A stretch of 64,000 bases of DNA from Stenocarpella maydis (taxonomy: Eukaryota > Ascomycota > Sordariomycetes > Diaporthales > Diaporthaceae). How positions within the stretch are numbered: position 1 is the stretch's first letter; each line of letters begins with the position of its first letter. The notes under the pieces were generated by a model, which was not told the DNA's origin, ran no database searches, and worked only from the letters and a program-made list of their open reading frames with translations. The translations under genes and the position numbers were made by a program. Shown here one piece after another: positions 50,981-62,500 of this stretch. The DNA is taken from positions 1 through 64,000 of the forward strand of contig NQMI01000162.1 in NCBI GenBank assembly GCA_002270565.1, given 5' to 3'.

Positions 50981-51046
50981 CCCGCCGCCGCCGCCGCTGC
51001 TGCTGCTGCTGCTGCTGATTATTATTATTATTATTATTATTATTAT
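50981..51046. repeat. Adjacent CCG, CTG and ATT trinucleotide runs
   Basis: CCG (about 50981-50997), CTG (about 50996-51017) and ATT (about 51017-51046) repeats directly abut, upstream of the gene at 51684. Confidence 0.9.
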
Positions 51047-51485
51047 CTTCATCTGCCTCTGTTGCTGCTCACTGCTTGCTTTTCTGCCTGTTTTCCCTCA
51101 TGGGCATTCCGACATCAACAAGCCACCCCGTGCCTCGTTGGAAATAACTGGTTGATTATCTGCCTGGCTGTCTGGTTCGCTGGCTTGCTGCATCGACCGG
51201 GTCGTGACTAGTCCGAGGGAACAAGAGAACAAGAAAGAGAGAGAGAGAGTCCGAGTGCTTGTTCGACCCGAGCAGGGAGATACATGACGTCGAAATTGCC
51301 GCTCATTTCACGTCCCGTCTAATCAAATCAACCACGGTGACGAGCCAGACGACCAGCCCAGCGACCGCTGCAATTGCCGGCAACACCTCTCTTCATTATG
51401 CTCCATTCCAGCCTCGCCCAACTCCTCTGACATAGCTGCTTGGCTGGCGGGTGTTACCGCCCTCGCGCGCGCCCACGATCCACGC

Positions 51486-51522
51486 CGCCCTCGCCCTCGC
51501 CCTCGCCCTCGCCCTCGCCCTC
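51486..51522. repeat. (CGCCCT)n hexanucleotide array
   Basis: About six perfect CGCCCT units, about 160 bases upstream of the ATG at 51684, so probably in the promoter or 5' UTR of that gene. Confidence 0.9.
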
Positions 51523-51683
51523 CGACTCGTCTCCATACTCCACGTCGCCTGGGCTCTCCCGACTCTCCTCCAACCATCTCATCTGATCTGCCTCACCGTC
51601 GTCCGCCATCCGTGTCGCCTGTCTGTCCCGTCTGTGTGTCCGCCCGTCCGCCTACCTGTCTGTCTAGTCACACCGGCGGCCCC

Positions 51684-53165
51684 ATGGTGCAGTCAATAAC
51701 AGCAAACATGGCGCCCCTTGCCGGAGTGCCAGGTTCTTATCACCACCACCACCACCACCCCTCCAACAAGATTACCAAGTCACGCTCCAAGATGGTCAAG
51801 CCCATGCTCAAGAAGGTCATTGTCTCGTCGCCCAAGAACTCGCTCGACCTGGACAGGGGGTGGGATGATCACACCAGCGTCTATGACCCCCCTGCCCGCA
51901 CCAGCATGTCGCGCTCCGTCCGGGACCCCAGCCTCCCCGGCTCGACATGGGAGCCGTCCACCTTTGGAAGCGGCCCAGCAGCAGGCCCCACCTCGGCCTG
52001 CCCCTCGTCCGGCACGCCAGCGCCCGTCGCCGGCCTGGAGATCAGGAGGAAGCAGCACACCCGCACCACCTCGGGCACCAGCTCCATAGGCACAAACGGG
52101 AGCGACCACCGGCCCGGCAGGGGCTTCGTCCACCCTTTCCAGCAGCACCAGACCCCGCGCACAAACACCCCGCCCCTGACCTACGCCAACTCCTTCACCT
52201 CGTTCGAGCGTGACACGGGCAACCCCAGGGACTACTCGCCCACCATCATCACCGAGAACGATGACGACGACCTGGACGCCGCCGGCTCGACCCCGCTGTC
52301 CACCTCCATGTCCTCCCACCTGCACCGGCCACAGCCGAGCAATAGTCACTCCACCACCAGCCTGAGGCGGCCCTCGCTCGCCAGCCAGCGCACCCCATCC
52401 CTGACTGACTTTAGCAACAACGTCAACAACAACCCGCCCCTCCGCGTCAACACGACCCCCTTCTCCCGCTCCCACCCCTCGGCCTCTTCCCGGCTCATCC
52501 ATGGATCCCTCAACACATCGCATTCACACTCTGACCTGCAGATCAACGGCGCCAGCCCCACCGACTCACCACGCCCGTCCCTGACCCTGGGCAGCCCCAC
52601 CACCTCCAATGCGCCCATGTCGCCCCTGCGCACCAGCCTCGAGGGGGCCTTCCGCATCCGCTCCCGCAGCGAGGTCGACACGGGCGTCAGCCGCGAGGAC
52701 ATCCGGGAGGCCAGGCGCAAGTTCGAGGAGAACGAGAGGCTCAAGCAGGAGAAGTACGAGTCGGAGCAGCGCAAGAAGAGGGAGCGCAAGGACAGCAAGA
52801 TGGAGAAGGCCGCCTCGCGCAGGGCCACGGGCGCCAGCGACAAGGCTAGCATCGGGAGGCCCTCCTTCTCGCGGAAGCGAACGCCGCCGCCGCTGAGCCC
52901 CTCGGTCAGCAGCCGCCACGGCTACACCCGCGCGTCCGAGTCCCCCAGGCAGGCGACCATCAACGAGAAGGTCCAGAGGCCTGAGTCGGCGCCTCTTGGA
53001 AGTGACTACGAGGGGGCCGAGGACGGCACGACGGGGCCAGATATCAACGATGTCAGGTTTGGGACGCCAAAGCGTGCCCACACGGCCAAGAGGAGGACAC
53101 AAAGCTACTGGACCTCCTTTATGCTCTGGCTTCGGACCAGGCTCCTGAAACTGGGGAGACGATAG
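51684..53165 (+). CDS. Conserved fungal Ser/Pro-rich protein with basic coiled coil
   Basis: A single uninterrupted frame of about 493 residues from the first ATG at 51684 (MVQSITANMAP). The frame is open further upstream, but only with a GTG; a second Met follows at residue 9. The protein is largely disordered, rich in Ser, Thr and Pro, with SRSKMVKPMLKKVIVSSPKNSLDLDRGWDDH near the N terminus, a six-His run in GSYHHHHHHPS, an acidic NDDDDLD patch, and a charged coiled coil at about 330-375 (REDIREARRKFEENERLKQEK). It ends in the hydrophobic/basic QSYWTSFMLWLRTRLLKLGRR, which could bind membrane. I recall similar uncharacterised proteins in other filamentous ascomycetes. No enzymatic domain is visible and the function is unknown. 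Codon use matches its neighbours. Confidence 0.82.
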   Translation: MVQSITANMAPLAGVPGSYHHHHHHPSNKITKSRSKMVKPMLKKVIVSSPKNSLDLDRGWDDHTSVYDPPARTSMSRSVRDPSLPGSTWEPSTFGSGPAAGPTSACPSSGTPAPVAGLEIRRKQHTRTTSGTSSIGTNGSDHRPGRGFVHPFQQHQTPRTNTPPLTYANSFTSFERDTGNPRDYSPTIITENDDDDLDAAGSTPLSTSMSSHLHRPQPSNSHSTTSLRRPSLASQRTPSLTDFSNNVNNNPPLRVNTTPFSRSHPSASSRLIHGSLNTSHSHSDLQINGASPTDSPRPSLTLGSPTTSNAPMSPLRTSLEGAFRIRSRSEVDTGVSREDIREARRKFEENERLKQEKYESEQRKKRERKDSKMEKAASRRATGASDKASIGRPSFSRKRTPPPLSPSVSSRHGYTRASESPRQATINEKVQRPESAPLGSDYEGAEDGTTGPDINDVRFGTPKRAHTAKRRTQSYWTSFMLWLRTRLLKLGRR

Positions 53166-54819
53166 CCACGACAGGTCTGAGCAGCGACTGCCGGCCGTAC
53201 GAGTTGAGGAGCGACCAAGACGTGGCGAGAACCATGTCCCCCACAACTGCCATCACCACCGTGCGACGGTTTCCAAAATCAACAAGTGCACCCACACCAT
53301 CATGACAGGCGGCGCAGCCAAGCGCTCATCCGGTCACTACAACACACAACTCGAAACATGAAGTTACCCTACGTTACACGAGACGTAGCGTTCTCCTGCA
53401 TTGCGACCATTCTGATAGCATCATCCGTCGCTCATCGTCTTGTAGACTTTGGACTCGGCTTACTCGCAAGGCGTTTGGCGACAAACCCGCACTGTTGTTT
53501 CATGCGAGTGAAGGGCAAAATTCGCGACCAATCATTTATCACACATTTGTTTTGCATGCATGCTTTCTGTAGCTGGCCCGGCCCTCACGGGTGGAAAGGC
53601 CTGAAGGGTAGGGGAGACAAGGCAAAACCAGGTAGCCTGGGCAACAAGACACAAACCCCAGCTCGAGAGGCTTGAGGGGCGGCATGCCCTGCTGGGCTGC
53701 GCGGGGCGGGGAGGACATCATCTGGAAAGCGGAGAGGGAAAGAGGCGTTTGTGGCTTGATCATTTTCCCCCCGTCAAGTGTGTACAAGGGAGCAATCAAG
53801 GTGGCCAGTCTTGTGCGCATCGAGCTCCTCTCATGTGAAGACGGTCGAGACAGGAGTAAAATTGGGGATCCGGGCCATTGGGGTCAAGGCGGTCTTTCCG
53901 GTCACTTTTCAGGTTGGATTGTTTGTTTACCTCTCCTTTTGCAACAACAAAAACGGACGCGGTGTCATCATCACACCAGGACCCCTTGAGGCTCCTGGGC
54001 TTATAGATAAGAAGGAGGGGGGGGGTACAAGGCCCTTGCCGGGATGGCGGGTCAGTGAGGCAAAAATCGATTCCTTGCATGGTTATTCCAACATGGTGTT
54101 TGCGGTATAATAAATCGTGAAAATGATCAACTTTCCGGTACAAGTTGCAAGGGGTATGTATGTATCTATCTGTCAGCTGCGCGGGTTGGAATACCCGAGA
54201 GCATACAAGGTTTGTGCTGAGGGAAGAGAGGGGTTGTCAACGGTGGATAACCTCTAGGGTATGGATGGGGGTTCCCAATTCCAACCTGGAAGGGCCTCAG
54301 TCGAATGGATTAGAGAGTTGTTTGCAGGTGAAATCAGCTTGGTGTGTGATATCACATCGAGAGTACCCACCGTTGGTTGGTGAGCTGCAGGGGGCCGAGG
54401 CAAGGCTGACTCTAGTATCTGTGGTGTATACCATGTACGGATACACAACAATGAGAAGGGTCCCAATTCTCGGGCGGCAGCATGACCCAAAAAACCCAAG
54501 TCCCTACCCCGTCCGGCTGGATATACTCGTGCGGTACACCGTCACCTGGCGCCGAGGCTGCTTGCTGCGGCTGCGGTAGCTTCGCTCGTCGACGAGTGAG
54601 ACTCGCGCCTGATAAGGCCCCATATATTGATTGCTACTGCTGGCTGCGTGAGCTAGACGACAAGCACATGCAAAGCAAGCCCCGGGGCGGGCCAGACATC
54701 CGTCACCACACCACACTCTACTCTACCTACCCAATTGATCAACTGATCGGTTGATCGCGCGTGTCACCCCTCCCCACATTTGATTCCATTTGGGCTTCAA
54801 TACACATCTCGGCGCAAAC
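53166..54819. other. Intergenic region between two plus-strand genes
   Basis: Short frames only. A 129-codon plus frame at 53286 and a 144-codon plus frame at 54145 lack recognisable domains. The region presumably holds the 3' UTR of the preceding gene and the promoter of the amidase. Confidence 0.5.
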
Positions 54820-57020
54820 ATGACGCCCACCCAGCGCTTCGCCGACTACCCGCCGGCCCAGGAGGCATCCTACATCAGCTACAAGGTCGAGGAGGACAAG
54901 AACCCCGCCATGCGCGGGCTGCCCCTGGCCATCGGGGCAGCCATGTGAGTCCCCCCCCCTCCTTCTCTTCTTCTTTTCTTATTTGCCATCATACGCATTC
55001 GTGTTCGTGTGTTTCCGTGTGTACGTGTTTGTGCTAGGTTTGGATTGGTCACGCAAGCAACCGTGAGCCGAGCCCGCGCGTCAGGTCAAACGCTTGCAAC
55101 AACAACATCAAGGAACACACATCATCATGGAGATGCAGACTGGCTGACAACCCGGGGGGCAGTGTGACGAGGAGCACCGCCATCCAGAGGCTCCTGTACG
55201 CCAATGCGGGCTTCAGCAGGCTGACGGGCCTCGAGGGCCTGAGCACGCACCGGTGGAGGTTTGATGTATGATTGAGCCACAAGCCCAGCCACCTACCGAC
55301 CTGCCCCCCCCCAGCCGCCGGGCAGCAGCTGTAGGCCGTGGCGGGGGGCTTGCATGTCAAGCCAGGCCGCGGACCAAGAGAGGATGTGCTCGCTGACCAG
55401 CAAAAAACCGCCCAGCCCACCGTCGTGCCGCTGGCCGACGACCCAAGCAAGCCCGCCCCGCCACCCACGTTCGAGGAGGAGCTCCTCCGGCCCCAGGAGC
55501 CGGGCAGGCCCGGGACGTGGGCGTCGTTCGCCGACTACCACGCGCTGTACAAGACGGGCGAGGTCACGCCGCTGCAGGTGGTCGAGGCTCTCCTGCCCAT
55601 CATCGACCGCACGGCGCCCAACCGCACCGAGTACTCGACGGCGTGGCTGGACATCCACACGGACGAGGTCCTGGCGGCGGCGCGCGCGTCGGCGGAGCGC
55701 TGGGCGGCGGGGAGGCCCCTGGGCGTGCTGGACGGGGTCCCCTTCGGCGTCAAGGCCGACTGCGAGGTCAAGGGTTACGTCAACACGTTGGGCATGGCGG
55801 TGCGGCGCGACTACGCCTACTTCAACACCCCCGCGGCCGAGTCCATGTGGCCGGTGCGCAAGCTCGAGGAGCGCGGCGCAATCATGGTCGGCAAGATGAA
55901 CCAGCACGAGATCGGCATGGACACGACGGGCTGCAACCCCGCCACCGGCACCCCGACCAACTGGTACAACAAGGCCTACTACCCGGGCGGGTCCTCGTCG
56001 GGCGCCGGGTCCTCGCTGGGCGCCGGCGTCGTGCCCCTGTGCGTCGGCACCGACGCGGGCGGGTCCATCCGCATCCCGCCCGCCATCGCCGGCCAGTACT
56101 CGCTCAAGCCGTCGCACAGCCGCACCACCGTCATGAACAGCTCCATGTGCGTCGTGGGGCCCATGGCCTCCAACGTCGCCGACCTCACCATCGCCTACCG
56201 CGTCATGGCCCAGCCGGACCCGTCCGACCCGGTCCAGGGCCTCTTCGCGCCGTCGCGGCCGCCCGCCCCGGCCGACAAGAAGCTCCTCGGCCTCTGCCAC
56301 CCGTGGATCGCCCGCGCGTCCCCCGCCGTCCGCGAGCACTTTGACCGCGCCGTGCGCTACCTCACCAGGGAGCTGGGCTACGAGGCCGTCGACATCGACC
56401 TGCCCCTCCTCCGCGAGGGCCAGGTCGCCCACGGCGCCACCTGCCTCGCCGAGGCGGCCGACCACGCGCGCGACCGCGTGCCGCCGGGGAGCCCCGCCGG
56501 CCAGCACTGGCTCGACCTCCTCGGCCCCGCGAACCAGGTCATGACCGCCGTGGGGTCGCAGGCCACGGCCAACGACTACATGAAGTTCGCCCAGGTGCGC
56601 GCCACCATCATGGCGCACCTGGCCTTCCTCTTTGAGCGCCACGGCCCGGGGCTCCTCATCGCCAGCCCCATGATGCCCGACGTCGGCTACGCCGCCGAGC
56701 CCGGCGACGCGGCCTACGGCTTCACCGACGGGAACCGCGCACTGCGGAGCATGACCTACGCGTGGGTCGCAAACACGAGCGGGTGCCCCGCCGCGACGGT
56801 GCCCGTGGGCTACGCCGAGGCCGACAGGGGCGCCGGGAGGCTGCCGGTCGGGATGCTCGCCATGGCCATGTGGGGCGAGGAGGAGAGGCTGCTCGCCTGG
56901 GCGGCAGACGGGGAGAGGTACCTCCGGGACGAGTACCCCGGGGGCAGGCTCCGTCCCGAGGGTTGGCTCGATGTCATTGGGCTTGCGCGGGATGGCAAGG
57001 CTGACGGTGCTGCGATCTGA
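54820..57020 (+). CDS. Amidase-signature family amidase
   Basis: Exons are 54820-54944, 55163-55265 and 55416-57020, with introns of 218 and 150 nt. The phases agree, giving about 610 residues. The ATG at 54820 opens MTPTQRFADYPPAQEASYISYKVEEDKNPAMRGLPL reading into AIGAA, matching N termini of fungal amidases. The amidase domain starts at about residue 125 (VTPLQVVEALL). The Ser-cisSer-Lys triad is visible: Lys189 in PFGVKAD, Ser269 in the GGSSSG motif, and nucleophile Ser293 in GTDAGGSIRIP, with the expected 24-residue spacing between the serines. It hydrolyses an amide bond; the substrate cannot be inferred. Third codon positions are extremely GC-rich, so a 609-codon antisense frame lies opposite; it is not a gene. 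It is convergent with the gene ending at 57785. Confidence 0.92.
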
Positions 57021-57784
57021 GTTGAGGTTAGTGGTGGGGGAGGGGGGAGGTGACGTTGGGCATCTCCTCCCTTGGAGGAGGGGTTGAATGGTTGCTGTCT
57101 GCCTTGGTGTTTGTGTCTCCACTTTTGAGCTGTATAATTCAGTCGCTTCTGGGCATTCGGCATCGGAGTGAGACCTGGAGTTGGCGGTTCCAAATCAACA
57201 GGGACTGAGTTGCGCCCTACTGCATTGTGTTGAGGCTTGGTTTGATTCATGATCAGATGGGTACTATACTCATACCGCGGTACATGTTCTGAACATGGTC
57301 GGAAAGCCCGCAACAGATGCCAGAGAATCGTGCGAGAGCATCGTACGAGACAATCAATTAGTCCCCCTTGCCCAACCCAAGATAATACTCCACTATGCTC
57401 CTGATGATATGCTTCAGATTATATACAAGAACCCGGCTCAACCAAAAAAACAGAGAGCTCCATGGTGGTGGTATCTGCCCCAAGATGTATAAAAAAACAC
57501 AAGACATGCATGCTGCTGCTGATTGTAGGTGGCGTCGTAAAAGAAAAAAGCCCGACGATATAGACGATATAGATCCTGGGAAAAATCACAAGGAGAAAGG
57601 CAACCCCCGCTTCTGCTCTCGTATCTGCTTGGCTTTTGTGTGGTGTCGGAAATTCATCCGTCACCATCATACCGGATGCGTCGCTAAATAATGATTTCTC
57701 CCCTCTCTGCACCGTACCGGCCGTCATTTCTTTCTTTCTTTCTTTCTTTTTTTTTAAAAAAAAAAAAAACTTCGAGACTCCATC
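57021..57784. other. Convergent intergenic region
   Basis: The 764 bases between the two stop codons hold both 3' UTRs. They include a TTTC repeat at about 57727-57752 running into poly(T)/poly(A) (57749-57769) and no coding sequence. Confidence 0.6.
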
Positions 57785-59538
57785 TCAGGGCCATCTCCGC
57801 TCTTGCTCCTGGTCGTCCGTGGGATACGCACTCGACGGCTCAACCACGATCTGCGGCAGCCTGTTGAGCCTCAGGCTCGGCAGCTGCGGCACCCCGCCGA
57901 CTCCCCTGGAGCCCGCCCTGGAGTGCCCCTGCGCCTGCGCCTGCGCCTGGCCTTGGGTCTCGGCCCGCTGCTGCTCAGCCAGGTCCGCCATGTGCGCGCT
58001 CAGCCTGTTCTGCCGTGCCTGGGTCGGGCCCTCCGACTCGGCTACACGGCCGGGGTAGTCGGGCGGCGGCTCGGGGTAAGGAGTATTGGTCCCCGACGGG
58101 TCCGCCGACGGACCGGACTGCCGCGAGTGCGCAGGCGTGAGCTCCTCCAGCGAGACGTCGTCGTAGCCGGGCGGCGAGTGGGGCGGCATGTCGACGCCGC
58201 CCAGGTCCGCCTCGGCCGCGTCGATCAGCTCGGGGCTGGACCCCGCCCGCTGCGAGAAGGCGGTCGCCGCCCGGGGTAGCTCCTCGCCGAGCTGGCTCCT
58301 GGAGCCGGTCCTGCTGTGCGCCGGCCCGCCGGGGCCGGGCGACCCGGAGCGCGACCCGGAGCTCCCCGGGCCGCTGCGGAAGGTGTCGATGCTGAGGACG
58401 CTGTGCGAGCTCGGCTGCCTCCTGTGCTGCAGGGTGTGGGAGTCGTGTGTGCTGAGGGCGATGCTGCCCGCGTCGCTGAGCAGGCCGACGCGCTCGCTCT
58501 CGGCGCTGTTGGCCCGCAGCCTCGTCCCGTCGGCCCGCACCAGGCCGACGTCGGCGTAGCTCACGCTGCTGACCGCGCGCTGCCGGGACAGCTTGATCTG
58601 CTCGTGGGCGTCACGCAGCTCCTCGACCTGGGTGGTGGCCTGCTGGGCGGCTATGCGCGCCCGCTCCCGGATGTCCTCGAGGGCGCGGTGGTCGTGGCGC
58701 TCCCTGGCCTCGCGGCGCTCCTGCCTGCGCTGCTCCCTCTCGGCGATCTGCTGCCGCCGGGCGAGTCGGATCTGGTATAGTGCATTCATCTCCTCCTCCC
58801 GCATGGCCTCGTCGTCCTCGGCCGTGGGCATCTCGACGACGGTGTCGATGCCGTCGCGCTCGCCTTCCCGGCCGAGAACCTGCTCCGTGTCTATCGCCTT
58901 GGGCCGGTAGGCAGGGAGGGTCATGACTGAGCGGACTGACGTGTTCCGGTTGACTCCGTCCTGGGCGTTGTTTGCCCCTGGGCCAGTCGCTAGTGATCGC
59001 TGGACATTGGCGTCCTGCAGTGCGTCTTCCAGGTTGTCCTGGGCCTCGCGCATGCGGACGTTTCGGCTGAAACCACCGTCATCGTCGGCGTCGCCGGTCC
59101 GCTTGTATTTTGCCTTGCCGCTCACCCTGCCCCATACCTTCTTGAATGGCCCAGGCTGATGTCTGGAGGCGGGATTCAGGCGCTTGTGCATCGATCGGAG
59201 TAGGACAAATAGGCAGACGACTAGGACAACACCCAAGATGGTGCCCACGACAATCTGTAGTCTGTGTAAGCGAAATGAAGGAGAGGTCCGGTTGTTCGGC
59301 TCGTCGAAGCCCTGGTTGAACAGGCTAGGTTTAGACGCACCATTGTGGTCGCATTCGTGCTACCACCTCGTCCACCACTGTCAGCACCAGTGTCGGTAAT
59401 TTGATCTGCACCGTCGTCATGTTGGGAGCTGGGTAGTTGGTTGGGACCCTGGCGTGGGCCCAGGGCGGACGAGGCGTGCAGGACGGCAGGTCCGGTGGAC
59501 GGGTCGACCGGTATGCCGATCCGAAACGGGCGAGGCAT
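57785..59538 (-). CDS. Single-pass membrane protein with coiled coil and PPxY motifs
   Basis: Exons are 59538-59341 and 59254-57785, joined across an 86-nt intron (GTGCGT..CAG, phase 0), about 555 residues. The first real ATG is 59538 (MPRPFRIG); the open frame upstream has only TTG. Residues 1-66 are polar, ending with an N-glycosylation-type NATT. One hydrophobic segment follows at 67-86 (VVGTILGVVLVVCLFVLL) and then a basic stop-transfer stretch, so the N terminus is probably outside or lumenal. The cytoplasmic part has a highly charged coiled coil at about 208-290 and two PPxY motifs, PPGY at 427-430 and PPDY at 463-466, plus LPAY at 179-182. PPxY binds WW domains of Rsp5/Nedd4 ubiquitin ligases, so an adaptor or cargo role is possible. 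That is inference. A QAQAQAQ run lies near the end. Confidence 0.82.
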
Positions 59539-62500
59539 GCTGGCTGTGTGTCCAGGACCCGGCGGCAACTTGTGCTCAAAGGTTGTCGTCAAGCGCGTAG
59601 GAGTTGTGGGAGCTATGGCGAGGAACCAATTGACTGCATGTTAACTATGGGTATGCTGTCTGGTGTGCGGTCGGTCGAAAGTCGAGTCGAGTCGAGGTGA
59701 GTGAGGTGAGTGAGGTGAGGCACGGTGATGTTCGGATGGAAGAGGGGGAGCACGAGGGCCACGAGGCAATAGATGCGATCAAGAGAGTAGTAGTAGTAGT
59801 CGCCGTCTAGCAACAATAGACACCAGGCGTTCGTCAGACAGGAATCCTTGGCCGGCAGCAGCAGCAGAAAGCAGCAGCAGTGTTTCGTCAGACAGGCAGG
59901 CTGTGCGGCTTGGAGTGTGACAGCTCTGCCACTGTCGATCGTGGGGAGGAGCTGGAGCAGGAGCAGGTGCGGATGGTGTCAAAAATATTGGAGGGTTTTT
60001 CTTCTTCTTCTTCTTCTTCTTCTTCTTCTTCTTCTTTTTTGAGGAGACAGGAATGTCTAGAGAAAGCTGTGATACAAAGTATCTATCGTATAATCTGTAC
60101 AACACAGACACAAAGTAGAGACGAAAGGGAATACGTGCCGGGGGGGGGTGGAGGATAGAAAACTACCCGAGCCAAGATAGCATAAGAATAGAGGGTGGTG
60201 GGGACGACCAGACATTGGCCCCGTCTTGTCAGTCAGTCAGTCCAGAATTCTAGTGTATTTACACCAGGATTGGGCAGATGGGCTTGCCCCTCGATCCCTG
60301 TGCCTGTGCCTGTGCCTGTGCCTGTCCCTGCGATTGCTGGCCCTGGATGCCAGATGCCTGTCCCTTCTGACGTCGACACCTCTATACAGCCCCCAGAGTT
60401 TCCAAGGTTGGGTCTGTGTATGTCTACTCCGTACTGCCTGGGCTACTTGGACAACAAAGTAGACCACAAAACAGCACAACCTGACAGCACACCACGTTGG
60501 CGCCCCCCATGAGAATGACATTGTGGGCCACCAACTGCTGGACCAGACCGCACAACCTGACGACCTGAAACCATACGGAGTACATGGCCCATCCGACAGG
60601 CCGACAGGCGGACCCAACCAGCCGACCGATGACAGATTCTTCTCTCTGTGCCGAGCAGACAGCACGTTCAACAGTCAGTCCTGCCTGCCTCTTGTGCGGC
60701 TCGAGGACAATCCGCTAACATGCTCGTATCACGCATCAATCATCACCCGTGGGAGGGGGGGGGGAGCTGCAGGGACACCGAGACCAACCACCGCTTCAGC
60801 TGAGACGTGACCAATGAATACGACTGGGTCCGAGACACCGCCCCGAGCCGCCAATCCGACCTCACAGCCTTATGCTTTACGGAGTAGTGTACAACTCTGT
60901 GGCTGGGCATTTTGTCGGCGGCTGTGCTTCTCTTCTCGTCTCCCAAGCTCCCGGATCACGACTCTGTACCCGGGAACCGCGGGAACCGGCAGAGGCGTAG
61001 CAAACTTTTTGTCTCCTTCTATTTTATTCTTTATCTTTTTATCTTTCCTTGGAAAGATGCCTATCTCGACGAGCACAACCCACGGCCAAGCTCTGGCCGG
61101 GCAGACAAGAGTGACCGGAGCACAGACGGAGCAACTGCAGTAGTACCCCCACGACAGCAGCAAGCCCTGGCCTTTTTCTAACTCGGCCTGTGGCGTCTTG
61201 AACATGCACCTCAGTAACACAGGGCGGACACTCGGACCGACTTTGACCATGCCGTACGAACAGGACACATATGCATGCATGCATGCATGCACGCATCTAA
61301 ATAACTCTGCATTTCGTTTCTGCATGCAATACCGCCACAAAAACAAAAAAAAAGGCCGAACAAAGAATAGAAGCGACTAGTCTGGGTTTAATCGGGATGG
61401 CGGTGCCTGGGGAAAGGTGGTGGTGAGCACAACAACAGCAGCAGCAGCAGCCACCTTTCCACGAGGACGCCAAGCAGGGCACCAGGCTAACTATTTTGAA
61501 AAAAGACCCAACGCAGTGTAAGCTGAGCCGTCCCACCACACGTAGTAGTGGACTTTACTTAGGTACCTAGCGTGCGTGAGCTTTTAGCGCTGACGGGCCA
61601 CCACATCTCGACCCTCTTCTTCCGCATAACTTTCTCGAGTAAAACTTATCTAACTCCGTCTCGGGGAGGAAAAAATTAAAATTAAATTAAAATAAAATAA
61701 AAAACTATTAAAAAAACAGAAAGGCGCCGTAAGGGGGTTGCTCCTCAGTGGTTTGGCTTGATTTGGGGGTGCTAATCTGCGCAGATTCTTGCGGGCAAGG
61801 GTCAGATAGGCCCAAGTAAACATTGCAACCCGCACTAAAACACATACGTTTTACTGTGCCCTGCCGCCTGGCGGCCGAATCCTCGGCTGATGGGGACGAA
61901 TGCTGGGCTCTATCTGGCAATCCAACATAGGAATGTCAGCCTTATGCTGACTCTCATAATATATCTGGCACATGGCATGGCATTTCATGGGCCCAGCCTT
62001 GCCGGCCGTCTGATGCCCGCCGCCGCCGCCGCCGTCTCAGAATCGCTGGTGGCAGCACTGAGCAAAGGGCACGTCTATGTGTGGCAAGAGAACTCGGATG
62101 TGCTCCTGCAATCCTATCCTGCCTATTGGGGCTCTTGATTGATGACATACATACACACAGAAAAGTTACCGAGTCAGTGGATATGGTAAGGCGCTATATT
62201 GGGCTTCGCCTGCAGGGCAAAACGTCAAACGTCTCACGTCGAGGTAATGGACTTCATCATGTGCATACACGGTATGCCACATCGAGAGTAATTCATCTGC
62301 CCTCCAGTCAGAGACACCGATAAGATCCCACCGGATCCAAGCGAGGGACGGGAAGGGTCAGTCTCCGACGAAGCAGAGTATCCGTAGGCCCACTTCTAAG
62401 AGTAAGCAGCGACTCTTCATCAGATTGGTCCCTCCCGCCAAAATCACAGGATATCACATCAGCGGCAAGATGCTGCAGATTCTTTGTCATTCCGTCCTAG

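Larger units (their letters stand above)
35462..51683. other. 16.2-kb region without a supported gene
   Basis: Base composition is near that of the rest of the window, not AT-rich, so RIP has not obviously erased genes here. Reading frames are short on both strands. Weak coding-like pieces occur on the minus strand at about 43922-44302 (hydrophobic) and 45634-45885, but I could not join them into a gene. Repeats include an AG run at about 39870-39891, a CG/CA tract at about 40578-40605, 12 G at 46075-46086, a CAGC run at about 47096-47117, 19 C at 48169-48187, a GGCATG/GGCAAG hexamer stretch at about 48813-48862 and GGT-rich sequence at about 50185-50218. The last few hundred bases are the promoter side of the gene at 51684. 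Confidence 0.5.

Noticed and set aside
55338..55415. In-frame upstream extension of the amidase main exon
   Set aside because: It is within intron 2; joining exons 1 and 2 at GTGAGT and GTATGA with the acceptor at 55415 restores the family N terminus (RWRFDPTVVPL).
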